The notes under the pieces are model-generated. The model did no database searches, had not been told where the DNA came from, and worked only from the letters and a program-made list of their open reading frames with translations. The position numbers and the translations under genes are program-made. A stretch of DNA of 64,000 bases from Aliishimia sp963721175 (GTDB lineage: Bacteria; Pseudomonadota; Alphaproteobacteria; Rhodobacterales; Rhodobacteraceae): positions 248,001 through 312,000 of the forward strand of contig CAVRIG010000014.1 in NCBI GenBank assembly GCA_963721175.1, in the 5' to 3' direction. The stretch's first letter is position 1. Every line of letters begins with the position of its first letter. Shown piece after piece: positions 38,623-48,147 of the stretch.

Positions 38623-38700
38623 GGACGTCCTCCCTGACGGTGTTCCGGTTCCGGATTGATGGCGCAGGATGTGCAGTCTTTGTCGCCCAGGTCAAGCTTT

Positions 38701-38710
38701 TTGTATACAA
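38701..38710. promoter_or_regulatory. Candidate GntR operator
   Basis: A perfect palindrome TTGTATACAA lies between matP and the GntR gene, 41 bases before the GntR start. This sequence is the typical form bound by FadR/FCD-subfamily GntR regulators. Confidence 0.6.
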
Positions 38711-38750
38711 GAGCGATCTTCTTGTGCACTGCCGGACGATGTCGTAAGAG

Positions 38751-39413
38751 ATGTTCATGGAGATCAAGCGGTCCGACACCATCGCCGAGCGGCTCGAGGG
38801 CATGATCCTCGACGGCACGTTCGCCGATGGGCAGCGGCTCGACGAGGTGCAGTTGGCCGAACGCTTTGCCGTGTCGCGCACGCCGCTGCGCGAGGCGTTT
38901 CAACGGCTGTCCCTTTCCGGGCTGGTAGAGCAAATTCCCCGCCGCGGCGTGTTCGTGCGCCAGCCCGGGCCGGTGCAAGTCGTCGAGATGTTCGAGGTGA
39001 TGGCGGAGCTCGAGGCAGCCTGCACACGGCTGGCGGCGACGCGGATCACCGATGCCGCACTCGAGGAATTGCGCGAGGCGAACGCGTGCTGCCAACGCGC
39101 GCTCGAGGCGCGGGATGCCGACGGCTACTACCGCGACAACGAGCGGTTCCACGCGATCCTCTACCGCCAGTCCGGCAACTCGTTCCTGGAGCAGGAGTGC
39201 AGGCGCCTCCACCGCCGGCTCACGCCGTTCCGCCGGCTGCAACTGCGCCTGCGCGGCCGGCTCAGGCAGTCCATGGCCGAGCACGAGGCCATCGTCGCAG
39301 CCCTCGAGCAAGGCGACGCGGAGACCGCCGCGGCCGCCATCCGCGCGCATGTGGCGGTACAGGGAGAGAAGTTCTTCCACCTGATGAGCAGCCTGAAACA
39401 GGCCGCGGAATAG
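38751..39413 (+). CDS. GntR-family regulator of malonate use (FCD subfamily)
   Basis: A 220-residue regulator. The winged helix shows GQRLDEVQLAERFAVSRTPL, REAFQRLSLSGLVEQIPRRG and VFVRQPG. The FCD ligand domain follows, with ELEAACTRLAA, NERFHAILYRQSGN and SMAEHEAIVAALEQGD contributing the usual acidic and His metal ligands. It is divergent from matPQMAB and probably responds to malonate or a related acid, like GtrA in Sinorhizobium. The start could be 38751 or 38757. Confidence 0.88.
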   Translation: MFMEIKRSDTIAERLEGMILDGTFADGQRLDEVQLAERFAVSRTPLREAFQRLSLSGLVEQIPRRGVFVRQPGPVQVVEMFEVMAELEAACTRLAATRITDAALEELREANACCQRALEARDADGYYRDNERFHAILYRQSGNSFLEQECRRLHRRLTPFRRLQLRLRGRLRQSMAEHEAIVAALEQGDAETAAAAIRAHVAVQGEKFFHLMSSLKQAAE

Positions 39414-39474
39414 CGGATACGGGCGCGTCGATATGCACCGGTGCAATCGCCGAAACCTCCGACCGAAATAGTTT

Positions 39475-39762
39475 TCATCGAGATAGCGCAGTGGACGTGG
39501 CGCAGTCCGGGTCCGCCACATCCAATCGGCAAGGGTCCGAGCCGGCCGCCTGATCCAGACCCGGATCGCAACTCGTTTGTTCGGGCGCCGCTTCGTCAGG
39601 CGTGTGTGGGAGCTTCTCCTTCGTCCGAAGCGCTTGCAGAGCCTGAAGGCTCTTGTGCCGGGCCGTGCAGCTGCTGCAGTCCTCCGCGACCGCAGGCAAT
39701 GCCAGAAGACCGGTCGCCAACGGCATCCCGACGGCAAGCACCAATGCGCAGAGCCGGCTCAC
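39475..39762 (-). CDS. Small Cys-containing secreted protein, unrecognised
   Basis: A 95-residue frame begins with GTG at 39762, overlapping by four bases (GTGA) the stop that I place for the DgcA-like gene. VSRLCALVLAVGMPLATGLL followed by ALPAVAEDCSSCTA looks like a signal peptide with cleavage before EDC. The mature part has five cysteines (CSSC, C near 66, 79, 88) and is hydrophilic. I do not recognise it. The overlap and the signal peptide argue for a real gene. Confidence 0.5.
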   Translation of the reverse strand: MSRLCALVLAVGMPLATGLLALPAVAEDCSSCTARHKSLQALQALRTKEKLPHTPDEAAPEQTSCDPGLDQAAGSDPCRLDVADPDCATSTALSR

Positions 39763-41475
39763 GCCTCGACACCCGCGGGTGCCCCATGCAAAGCGGTGCC
39801 CGGCATGCACCGCGGCGGCGATGATGGCGGGTGCCTCGCAATCGCCGATCCGCGTCAGCGTGAAAGGCAGCGGCCCGTCGCCGCCCACGACGGCGAGAAT
39901 CTGGTGATAGAGCGCATCGTCGGGCTGCGCGCGTCGTCACCAGCACCGCGGCCAGGCCGCTGGCAGGTCGTGGTCCGCCTGCCGGTATAGGCGCATTCCA
40001 GCGTCGCCTCGGCGCCATCGAAGCGCGGTCAGGCTCTGCGCCGTCACGATCGCGATGCCCATTCCCATCAGCTGCGGCGGATGCGCCAGCGCTCGGAGCG
40101 TGTTGCCCGCCCAGCGCCGACACGCTGTCGTCGGCGGTGACATAGGTCACGTGCCGCCCCGCGTCGGCAAGCGTCTCGGCCATGACGCCGGCGATGTAGT
40201 AATTGTCGCCATCAAAGACGACGACGGGCCCGTCGGGGAGGGTGCCGTCCATGATGTCGTCGGGCGTGAGAACCGCGCCGCCACCCGTGGCAACGGGCAC
40301 ATAGGCCGGTAGCCGCCATCGAAACGGTCAGCGCCGCCAATGCGCGCCGGTGGCGATGGCGACGTGATCGGCGCCCACGGCAAAGACATCCTCGGCGCTC
40401 AGCCGGCTTTCGCGGAAGATCTCGACATTGGGCAGCTCTGGCAGTTGCTCCTCGCGGTAGTCGCGCACGCGGATATATTCGCTCATGCCCGGCAGGGCCG
40501 CCTCGCGCGGTGACACGGCCGCCCAAGACTCGCGTGTCGCCTCGGCCAGCATCACGTCGTAGCCGCGCCGCCCGGCGCCCGCGCCGCCTCCAGCCCCGCA
40601 GGGCCCGGCGCCGACGATCAGGACGCGCGCGTTCGATGCCCTTCTCGGCGATCTTCTCGGGATGCCAGCCGCGGCGCCATTCCTCGCCCATCGTGGGGTT
40701 CTGCGTGCAGCGGAGCGGCACGCCCAGGCTGTCGCCCGAGTAGCAGATGTTGCAACCGATGCACTCGCGGATGTCCTCGAGGCGGCCCTCCTCGATCTTT
40801 TTCGGGCAGAAACGGATCGGCAATGGACGGGCGCGCGGCGCCGATGAAATCGGTGATGCCGCGCTTGATCTGGCTGGCCATCGTGTCGGGCGACGTAAAG
40901 CGGCCCACGGTGACGACGGGCGTCGTCGGTCACGGATTTGACCCAGATCATGTAGGGCTCCAGCGCGCCCTCCTTGGCGAAGCGCGACACGCCCATCTCC
41001 AGCGAATAATCGGCGATGTTGATGTCCCAGAGGTCCGGCAGATGGGCGAGCATCTCGAACATGTCGCGGCGTTCGCCAAGGATGGGCGCGCCGCCCGCGC
41101 CGGTCTCCGCGTCGGCGGAGAGGCGCGAGAAGAGGTTGTTGGCTGAAGTCCCCCGTACCAGAGCTCGACCCCCGCCAGCGTTCCGTGGTCGTGGACCGCT
41201 TCCGTCATCAGGGCATGCGCGCGAATGTCGCTGTCATCCCAGAGCGCCGCGTAGGGGTGCGGAAGATCGTCGGAGGATGGGTGGATCGAGGTGTATTTGG
41301 TGCACACCACCCCCCAGCCGCCCTCGGCCTTCACGCCGCGCATCGCCGCCAGCATACGCGGATGCTGCCAGCCCATGCCGGTGCAATGCGGCACCTGATA
41401 GAACCGGTTCCGCGCGGTCACTGGGCCGATCCGGACAGGCTCGAAGTGAATATTGTATCGCGAGTCTCGGCTCAT
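39759..41475 (-). pseudogene. DgcA-like FMN/FAD-dependent amine oxidoreductase, decayed
   Basis: Pieces in several frames match the Old-Yellow-Enzyme plus FAD family of dimethylglycine/trimethylamine-type demethylases. They include YNIHFEPVRIGPVTARNRFY, QVPHCTGMGW, KAEGGWGVVCTKYTSIHPSS, LAHLPDLWDINIADYSLEMG, SPDTMASQIKRGITDFIGAA, the iron-sulfur segment IRECIGCNIC, CTQNPTMGEEWRRGWHPEKI, and the C-terminus FTLTRIGDCEAPAIIAAAVH. At least four frameshifts occur, and more than 100 residues of the barrel appear missing after ELWYGG near 41155. If intact it would demethylate a small amine. The substrate is not certain. Confidence 0.75.
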
Positions 41476-41532
41476 CTCCTGGATCACCTTTCTTGGCCTG
41501 GCGGGCCCCTTCCGCGCCACATGGCACGTCGT

Positions 41533-41757
41533 TCAGAATTCGGGCATCTCGAAATGCGTGGGGAAGACCGACGCGAGGTAGGCGCGCACGTGCATCCGGG
41601 CTTAGTGGCGCGAGAAATCGCCGGGATACATCAGGATGTTGAGGCATAGCCCGTCACAAAGCCCCTCCAGCGTGCGGGCGATCTGCTTCGGCGAGGCAGC
41701 GGTCCGTCCGGCTTCGGCCGCGATCTCGGTGCAGAGGTCCGTGGACAGGTCGAAGCG
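41533..41757 (-). pseudogene. C-terminal fragment of a TetR-type regulator
   Basis: Minus-strand frame RFDLSTDLCTEIAAEAGRTA, ASPKQIARTLEGLCDGLCLN and ILMYPGDFSRH resembles the C-terminal end of BetI-like TetR proteins and ends HVRAYLASVFPTHF. An in-frame TAA interrupts it after FSRH. The DNA-binding N-terminus is absent because the sequence switches to another gene at about 41757. Confidence 0.55.
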
Positions 41758-42606
41758 TTAGTGGCCCATGGCGCGCCGGTCGAGCCGCTGGACCGCGACC
41801 AGATCCGCGGCCTGACCGGCACGACGGCCTATCTTGGCGGGCTGATCGACCGGCGCGGCGGCAACCTCCATCCGCTGAACTACGCGCTCGGCCTTGCCGA
41901 CGCCGCGGAGCGTGCCGGGGCCCGGATTCACGGTGTATCGCCGGTGAAGGGCATCGCCACGCACCGCGGCCGCCACGTCGTCGAAACCGCGTGCGGCCAG
42001 GTCTTGGCCGACACCGTGCTGATCGCCACCAACGCCTACAGCGCGCCCGGCCTGAACCGCCCGCTGGCCCATTCCGTGCTGCCCGTCCGCTCGATTCAGG
42101 TGGCGACGGCGCCTCTTCCGGACAACCTGCGCGGCGACATCCTGCGCGGCCGCCACGCGCTGTCGGACGCACGGCGGTTGCTGCTCTATTTTCGGGTCGA
42201 CGCCGCCGGGCGCTTCATCATGGGCGGGCGTGGCACCTACAACGACGCCTCCACCCGGCGGCAGATCGACTGGCTGCGGCGCATGTCGGCCGAACTCTAC
42301 CCGCAGCTCGGCGAAGCCGACTGGCGCCACGCCTGGGGCGGATTCGTCGCGCTGACCGCCGATCACTATCCGCACCTGCACGAGATCGAGCCCGGGGTGA
42401 TGGCCGCACTCGGCTACAACGGGCGCGGCGTCGCCATCGCCACGGCGATGGGCCGTGTGCTGGCCCGCTGGGCCTGCGGCGAACGGGGCCGGGACCTCGA
42501 ATTTCCCGTCACGCCAGTGCATCCCCTGCCCTTCGCCTTCGCCCGGACCTTTCTGATCGAAGCGGAGATCCTGCGCGTCCGGCTTCTCGACCGTCTCGGC
42601 CTCTGA
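41758..42606 (+). pseudogene. DAO-family FAD oxidoreductase lacking its N-terminus
   Basis: About 281 residues of a D-amino-acid-oxidase-type enzyme, closest in feel to gamma-glutamylputrescine oxidoreductase. AYLGGLIDRRGGNLHPLNYA, VLIATNAYSAPGLNRPLA, FIMGGRGTYND and HEIEPGVMAALGYNGRGVAI are present. The Rossmann GxGxxG FAD segment and about 130-150 residues are missing, and the first in-frame Met is within AHGAPVE, a mid-protein motif. The missing 5' end abuts the TetR fragment, so the protein is unlikely to work. Confidence 0.75.
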
Positions 42607-42692
42607 AAGCGGTTTCGACAAGCCATTTCGCTGCGGCTGGGGAAGGCCTATCGAAGCTTCGGCATCGATGACGGCAACGCCGACAACTCCCG

Positions 42693-42806
42693 ACCAAGGC
42701 CGGCCCCGGCTTTACCGAACCGAACGCGCCGATCACGTCGGAGCTCGTCGCGGCCGGACCCTGGCAGATCGACATTGCCGGTGAGCATTTCGATGCGCTT
42801 GCCTAG
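42693..42806 (+). pseudogene. Unrecognised short coding remnant
   Basis: A plus-strand frame reading TKAGPGFTEPNAPITSELVA and then GPWQIDIAGEHFDALA before a stop looks like genuine protein-coding text with a C-terminus. It has no start nearby. I cannot name the family. The rest of 42607-42897 shows nothing I can support. Confidence 0.25.
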
Positions 42807-42897
42807 TTGAAACCGCGCCTCGATCCGGTAATGGACAAGGCGAAGCGCTGAGACGGACCGTCTTCCATGTCACCGTCAAAGCGGAACACCCACCATC

Positions 42898-43529
42898 TCA
42901 CTGCCCCGGATCGGCCGCGATGAGGTGCGCGATCGGCCGGGTCTGGCGTGCGACGGCATTGCGCAGATCGGCGAGGGTCATGCACCCGTCCTTCACGAAT
43001 TCCATGAACATCACGTTGAGGTTGTTGAACATCACCTCGCCCGAGAGCCTGCGCATCGACCTCCGGACGCACCTCGCCGCGCTCCTGCAGGACCGCGATC
43101 ATCTCCGTCACCTGCGCGGCGAGCGGGCGGTCGAGCGCGCTATAGCGCCGGCCGTTCGGGGTGTCCGGCGCCTCGACCGACAGCGCCATGGCCATGCGCC
43201 ACATCTCCTTGCTGAGATAATGCAGCGAATGGTCGTAGTAGCTGGAAGATCAGCGCGCGCAGCGCCGGATCCACGCCGGCGGGCGGGTCGGCGACGATGC
43301 CGCTCGCCCGCCGCCAGCACCTCTTCGACCTCCATCGCCACGATGGCGAACAGGATGTCGCCCTTGGTCCGATAGTAGTTGTAGATCGTGCCGAGCGAGA
43401 CCTCGGCCATTTCGGCGAGATCCTCGATTCGGGCCGCGCGGTATCCTCCGCGCGGAATAGCGTCACCGCCGCCTTCAGAATGCGCTTCTCGCGGTCCGCC
43501 TTCTGCCTGGCGCGAAGTCCAATCACCAA
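42898..43529 (-). pseudogene. TetR-family regulator, at least three frameshifts
   Basis: Joined frames give a TetR protein of about 210 residues: IGLRARQKADREKRILKAAV, then IEDLAEMAEVSLGTIYNYYR (helix-turn-helix) and TKGDILFAIVAMEVEEVLAA, then MWRMAMALSVEAPDTPNG and the C-terminus ending ADPGQ. Breaks lie near 43440, 43300, 43240 and 43050. It is divergent from the potDBCA-like operon and probably once repressed it. The start may be TTG or GTG near 43529. Confidence 0.75.
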
Positions 43530-43564
43530 TGCGCGCGCTCTCGGTCTGAAGTTACATGATTTTA

Positions 43565-43591
43565 GAGTTGACTTCAAAAATGAACCAACTC
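43565..43591. promoter_or_regulatory. Candidate TetR operator upstream of the polyamine-type ABC operon
   Basis: The short AT-rich interval between the TetR gene and potD carries GAGTTG-N15-CAACTC, with TTCA-AAAA-TGAA nested inside it, so the whole site is nearly symmetrical. A TTGACT resembling a -35 box overlaps its left arm. It is the obvious binding site for the divergent TetR. Confidence 0.55.
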
Positions 43592-43651
43592 AATTTTTTC
43601 GCAAGAGCCGCCGTCGAGGCGGCCGCACACATCCGACAGGGAGACACCCAT

Positions 43652-44724
43652 ATGACACGAACGCCCTCGCACGGCCTGCATGGGCACCACGCTGCTCGCC
43701 ACCTTCGCCACCGCCGCGGCAGCGCAGGAGGAACTGAACGCGCTGGTCTGGTGCGATCACACCGACCCCGCGCTGATCCAGCCGTTCGAGGAGGCAGCAC
43801 GGCGTCAGCGTGAACCTGCGCGAATACGAGGGCACCGGGGCCGCGCTGGCGCTCCTCGAGCAGTCGCGGCCCGGCGACTGGGACGTTCTGGTGATCGACG
43901 GCATCGACGTGCTTCCGCGCGGTCGAAGCCGGCCTGCTGGCCGCGCTGCCGGCGGACGAACTGCCCACCGGCGATTTCTTTCCGGAGGTCGTGATGGAGG
44001 ACCAACAACACCCGCGACGGCAAGACCTACGCCGTGACCGAGAAGTTCGGCTACAACACGATCTCCTACAACTCCGACAAGGTCGACGCGGCCGACATGC
44101 AGGATCTCAGCACTGTCTGGTCCGACAAGTACGCCGGCCGCATCGCCATCTACGACTACTACCTGCCCGTCATGGGCCTGGCCGCGATCGCCGAAGGCAT
44201 CGACACGGCCAGCGATCGACGCCGAGGACCTGCCAGATCGCTGCAAGAGACCCTGCTGCACACGATGAAGGAGAACGCCCGCTCGGTCGGCGAGGTCGTG
44301 GCCGCCCAGACGGCGCTGGCCACCGGCGAGGTCGACATCGTCGTCGGCGGCGGCGAATGGCTGACCGCCGTCCTGGCCGAGGAGCAGCCGGAGCTGACCT
44401 GGACCATCCCGCAACAGGGCGCCGTCCGCTGGTCGCAGTCGATCGGCGTGCTGGCAGACAGCGAGAAACAAGGACCTGGCGCTCGAGTTCGTCAAGTACA
44501 TCGCTGAGCCCCGAGGGCCAGGCGCGGCTCGCGACCTCGTCCTGCTACTGGGGCATGCCGCCGAACGCGAAGGCGGGCGAGCATCTGACCGACGACGCAG
44601 AAGGCCGTGCTGCGCTGGGACGAGCAGGACGAATATCTCGACGCGCGCGCAGCTCTACCCCGCGCCGGACGCCGAGCTCGACGGCGAGATGCAGGACGTC
44701 TGGCTGGAAATGCTGCAGCAGTGA
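43652..44724 (+). pseudogene. Polyamine-type ABC transporter binding protein, many frameshifts
   Basis: Pieces match PotD/PotF-like periplasmic receptors. They run ALVWCDHTDPALIQPFEEA, LREYEGTGAALALLEQSRPG, DWDVLVIDGIDV, KFGYNTISYNSDKVDAADMQ, LSTVWSDKYAGRIAIYDYYL, VDIVVGGGEWLTAVLAEE, CYWGMPPNAKAG and the end VWLEMLQQ. I count at least eight single-base breaks. A signal peptide is implied by TTLLATFATAAAAQ. AGGGAG precedes the ATG at 43652. The substrate may be putrescine, spermidine or a related amine. Confidence 0.78.
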
Positions 44725-45578
44725 TCGCCGACGCGCGAAAGCGATACTTGCGGCTGGGGCTTCGTCGCCCCGGCCCTGCTCTGGACGCTGGCGTTCTTCG
44801 TCGTGCCCTTCGTCGTGATGGCGGCGATGAGCCTGGCCACGCTCGAAGGGCGCGACGCTGATCTGGGGCTTCAGCCTCGACAACTACGCCGAGCTCTTCG
44901 GCCAAGCCTACCTCTGGCGGCCGATCTGGTCTCGCTGGAGATCACGCTGACCGTCACCCTCGTCTCGGTCGTCCTCGCCTACCCGCTCGCCTGGATCATC
45001 GCGTTCCGCGTGCCCGCCCGCTGGCAGCGGCTGGCGCTGCTGCTCGCGATCCTGCCGTTCTGGACCTCCTACGTCGTGCGCTCCTACGCCTGGCTGCTGG
45101 TGCTGGCGCGCGAAGGCGTCGTCAACCAGACGCTGATCGGCCTCGGCGTCCTCGCCGAGCCGCGTCACGCTGGCCACGACCCGCTTCGCCACCGTCACCG
45201 GCTTCGTGCATTTCTTCGTCATGCTGCTGACGCTGACGATCTACGCCAACCTCGTGCAGCTGCTCGCCGAACTACCGGCGCGCCGCCGATGGATCTGGGC
45301 GCCAGCAGCTTCCAGACCTTCCGCCACGTGATCCTGCCGCTGACCCTGCCCGGCATCATGACCGGCGCGTTCCTGACCTTCGTGCTGTGCATCGGCGACT
45401 ACATCACGCCGCAGATCCTCGGCGGCAACAACGAACTCACGGTGCCGCAGGTGATCATGGTGCAGCTGGGCCGGCGGGCGGACTTCCCGCTGGCCTCGGC
45501 GCTGGCGATCGTGCTGATGGGCTCGTGACGCTGGCCTATCTGGCCTTCGCCCGCTGGCTGAGGATGGACCGGATATGA
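44721..45578 (+). pseudogene. Polyamine-type ABC transporter permease (PotB-like), frameshifted
   Basis: Frames joined give WGFVAPALLWTLAFFVVPFV, LVSVVLAYPLAWIIAFRVPA, LPFWTSYVVRSYAWLLVLAR, DLGASSFQTFRHVILPLTLP and GIMTGAFLTFVLCIGDYITP. The DLGAS...P.TLPG stretch is the EAA loop that docks with the ATPase. At least five breaks are present. The gene begins at a GTG overlapping the potD-like stop (GTGA) and ends overlapping the next gene (ATGA). Confidence 0.78.
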
Positions 45579-46348
45579 TGCGCGCCCTGCCCTGGGCCTA
45601 TCTCGCCCTCGCCTTCCGCTTCATCTTCCTGCCGGTGGTCGCGCTGGTTCTGTTCTCGTTTCAGGGCGGCCGCCTTCCGGTGCCGCCCTTCAACGGGCCG
45701 ATCGCTGCAATGGTATGCCGACGTTCTGGGCGACGACGACCTGATCGTCGGCGCTGGTGAACTCACTGCTCGTCGCCGCGGGGTCGGCCTCCGTGGCGGT
45801 GCGCCTCGGCTTCCTCGCCGCCTACGGGCTCGCGCGCCACCGCTGCCGGGCACCGCCTTCCTCCGGGCGCTGCTGATCGCGCCGTTGACGGTCAGCTACC
45901 TGATCATCGGCCTCGGGCTGCTCATCGTGATCCAGCGGGCCGGGCTCGGTCTCTCGCTCTGGACCGCCGGGATCGGCCACGTCGTCATCAACCTGCCGCT
46001 GTGCTTTGCCATCATCTACGCCTCGATGGGCGCGCAGCAGCAGAATGCCGAACGCGCGGCGCGCGACCTCGGCGCGGGCGAGGCGCAGGTCGTCCTCCTG
46101 GTGACCGTGCCGATGCTGCTGCCCGCGATCCTCGCCGCCTTCTTCCTCGCGGTGACGCTCAGCTGGGACGAGTTCATCATCGCCTTCCTGCTGACCCGCT
46201 TCGACGTGACCCTGCCGGTCGAGATCTGGTCGATGCTGCGCTCCGGCCTCTCGCCCCGTCCAACGCCATCGGCAGCTTCGTCTTCCTGGTCTCGGTCGCG
46301 GCCGTCATCGGGCTGGAGCTCGTCGTTTTCGGACGGCAGCGGCGATGA
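45575..46348 (+). pseudogene. Polyamine-type ABC transporter permease (PotC-like), frameshifted
   Basis: Frames joined give MRALPWAYLALAFRFIFLPV, LQWYADVLGDDDLI, LVNSLLVAAGSASVAVRLGF, LTVSYLIIGLGLLIVIQRAG, ARDLGAGEAQVVLLVTVPML (EAA loop) and SWDEFIIAFLLTRFDVTLPV. About four breaks are present, near 45710, 45755, 45840 and 46255. It overlaps its neighbours by ATGA at both ends. Confidence 0.78.
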
Positions 46349-47385
46349 CCGCGCCCGTCACCCTCGACGCCGTCAACCACTGGTTCGGCGGATTCCAGCG
46401 CGCTCGGCGACATCACCCTCCAGATCGCGGCGGGCGAATACGTGATGCTGCTCGGCCCCTCGGGCTGCGGCAAGACCACGCTCCTGTCCGTTCTCGGCGG
46501 CTTCATCGAACCCGACCCGCGGCAGCGTCCTGATCGGCGGGCAGCGACATGACGCATGTCCCCCCTGCCCGGCGCCCGACCACGACCGTGTTCCAGGACT
46601 ACGCGCTCTTCCCGCACATGACCCTGCGCGACAATGTCGGCTTCGGTCTGCGCATGGCGGGTATGGGGCGGGCCGCGCGGCGGCGCCAGGCGGAGGAGAA
46701 GCTCGCGCTCGTGGGTCTCGCCGATGCCGGCGGCAAGCGCCCGCACGAGCTCTCCGGCGGCCAGCGCCAGCGCGTGGCGCTGGCCCGCGCGCTCGCCGTG
46801 GAACCCGACGTGCTGCTGCTCGACGAGCCGCTCGGCGCGCTCGATCTCAAGCTGCGCCGCACGATGCAGGACGAGCTCAAGAGCATCCAACGCCAGGTCG
46901 GCACCACCTTCGTCCACGTCACCCACGACCAGGAGGAGGCGATGGCGATCGCCGACCGCATCGTCGTGATGAACGCCGGCCGCATCGAGGACGAGGGCCC
47001 GCCCGACCGCATCTATCGCCGGCCGGCCAGCCTCTTCGCCGCGGGCTTCATGGGCGAGATGAACCGCATCCCGGGCCGGGCCGGGCCGCACGGGGTCGAC
47101 ACGCCGTTCGGCACCGTGGCGACGACAGCGGCGGTCACCGGCGCCATGGTGCTCTGCCTGCGACCCGAAGCGATCCGCACGGAAGGTGGCGCTCTCGACA
47201 TCGGACCCGCCGAAGTGCTCGACGCCGCCTTCTTCGGCACCCACACCCGCGCACATCTGCGACCCGAGAAGGCGCCGGAGCTACGGCTCGTCGCGCATCT
47301 TCCGGCGAAGCTGGTCCCAAAGCCGGGCGACATCATCGCGCTCTCCGCCGACACCGCCGATCTGAAGGCATTCCCCAAGGACTGA
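46345..47385 (+). pseudogene. Polyamine-type ABC transporter ATPase (PotA-like), frameshifted N-terminus
   Basis: The first 200 bases need two or three frame changes to read LGDITLQIAAGEYVMLLGPS, GCGKTTLLSVLGGFIEPD (Walker A) and GSDMTHVPP. From 46549 the frame is clean: TVFQDYALFPHMTLRDNVGF (Q-loop), LSGGQRQRVALARALAVEPD (signature), VLLLDEPLGALDLKLR (Walker B) and the TOBE-type C-terminal domain. It energises the two permeases. It is followed four bases later by the MBL gene. Confidence 0.82.
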
Positions 47386-47389
47386 ACCC

Positions 47390-48137
47390 ATGGACCGCGC
47401 CCGCCCCGAAGACTGGTACAGGATCGAGCGCAAGGGCGACGATGTCACCCTGATCTCGGAGCCGATGATCCGGGAATTCTACCGCTGCAACATGCTGGCA
47501 CGTGCGCGGCCGCGACCGCGACATGCTGGTCGACAGCGGCATGGGCGTCGTGTCCTTGCGCGAATGGGTGCCGCTGGTGACCGAAAGGGCGCTCACCGCG
47601 GTGGCGAGCCACACGCATTTCGACCATATCGGCTGCCACCACGAATTCGCCGACCGTGTGGTCCACAGCGCGGAGGCCGACATCCTCGCCCACCCCGACA
47701 ACCGCGCGACGCTCGCCGATCCTTATGTGACGGACGAGATCTTCCACACGCTGCCCCCGGACCCCTACGGCTCCACCACCTATTCGCTGCGCGCCGCCCC
47801 GGCCACGCGGGTGGTCGAGGACGGCGACGTGATCGACCTCGGCGACCGGCATTTCGAGGTGATCCACACGCCCGGCCATTCGCCCGGCGGCATCGCCCTC
47901 TGGGAACCCGCGACAGGCATCCTTTTCTCCGGCGACATCGTCTATGACGGCCCGCTGATCGAGGATACCTACCACTCCGATGCAGTGGACTACTACCGCT
48001 CGATGGAACGCCTGCTCGACCTGCCGGTCCGGATCGTCCATGGCGGCCATTTCCCGAGCTACGATCGTGACCGGCACCGCAAGATCATCCGGGTTTGGTT
48101 GGATGCGAAGGACGCCGCTTCGGATCTATCGCGATGA
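47390..48137 (+). pseudogene. MBL-fold metallo-hydrolase, one frameshift near the N-terminus
   Basis: The protein of about 249 residues has the zinc motif ASHTHFDHIGCHHEF (HxHxDH), then VIHTPGHSPGG (His), FSGDIVYDG (Asp) and RIVHGGHFPS (His), a complete two-metal site. The first 35 residues (MDRARPEDWYRIERKGDDVT) are in a different frame; the switch lies near 47497 and looks like one extra base. It is cotranscribed with the ABC genes, so it may hydrolyse the imported compound or a product. The true substrate is unknown. Confidence 0.82.
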
Positions 48138-48147
48138 AAAGCGGCAG

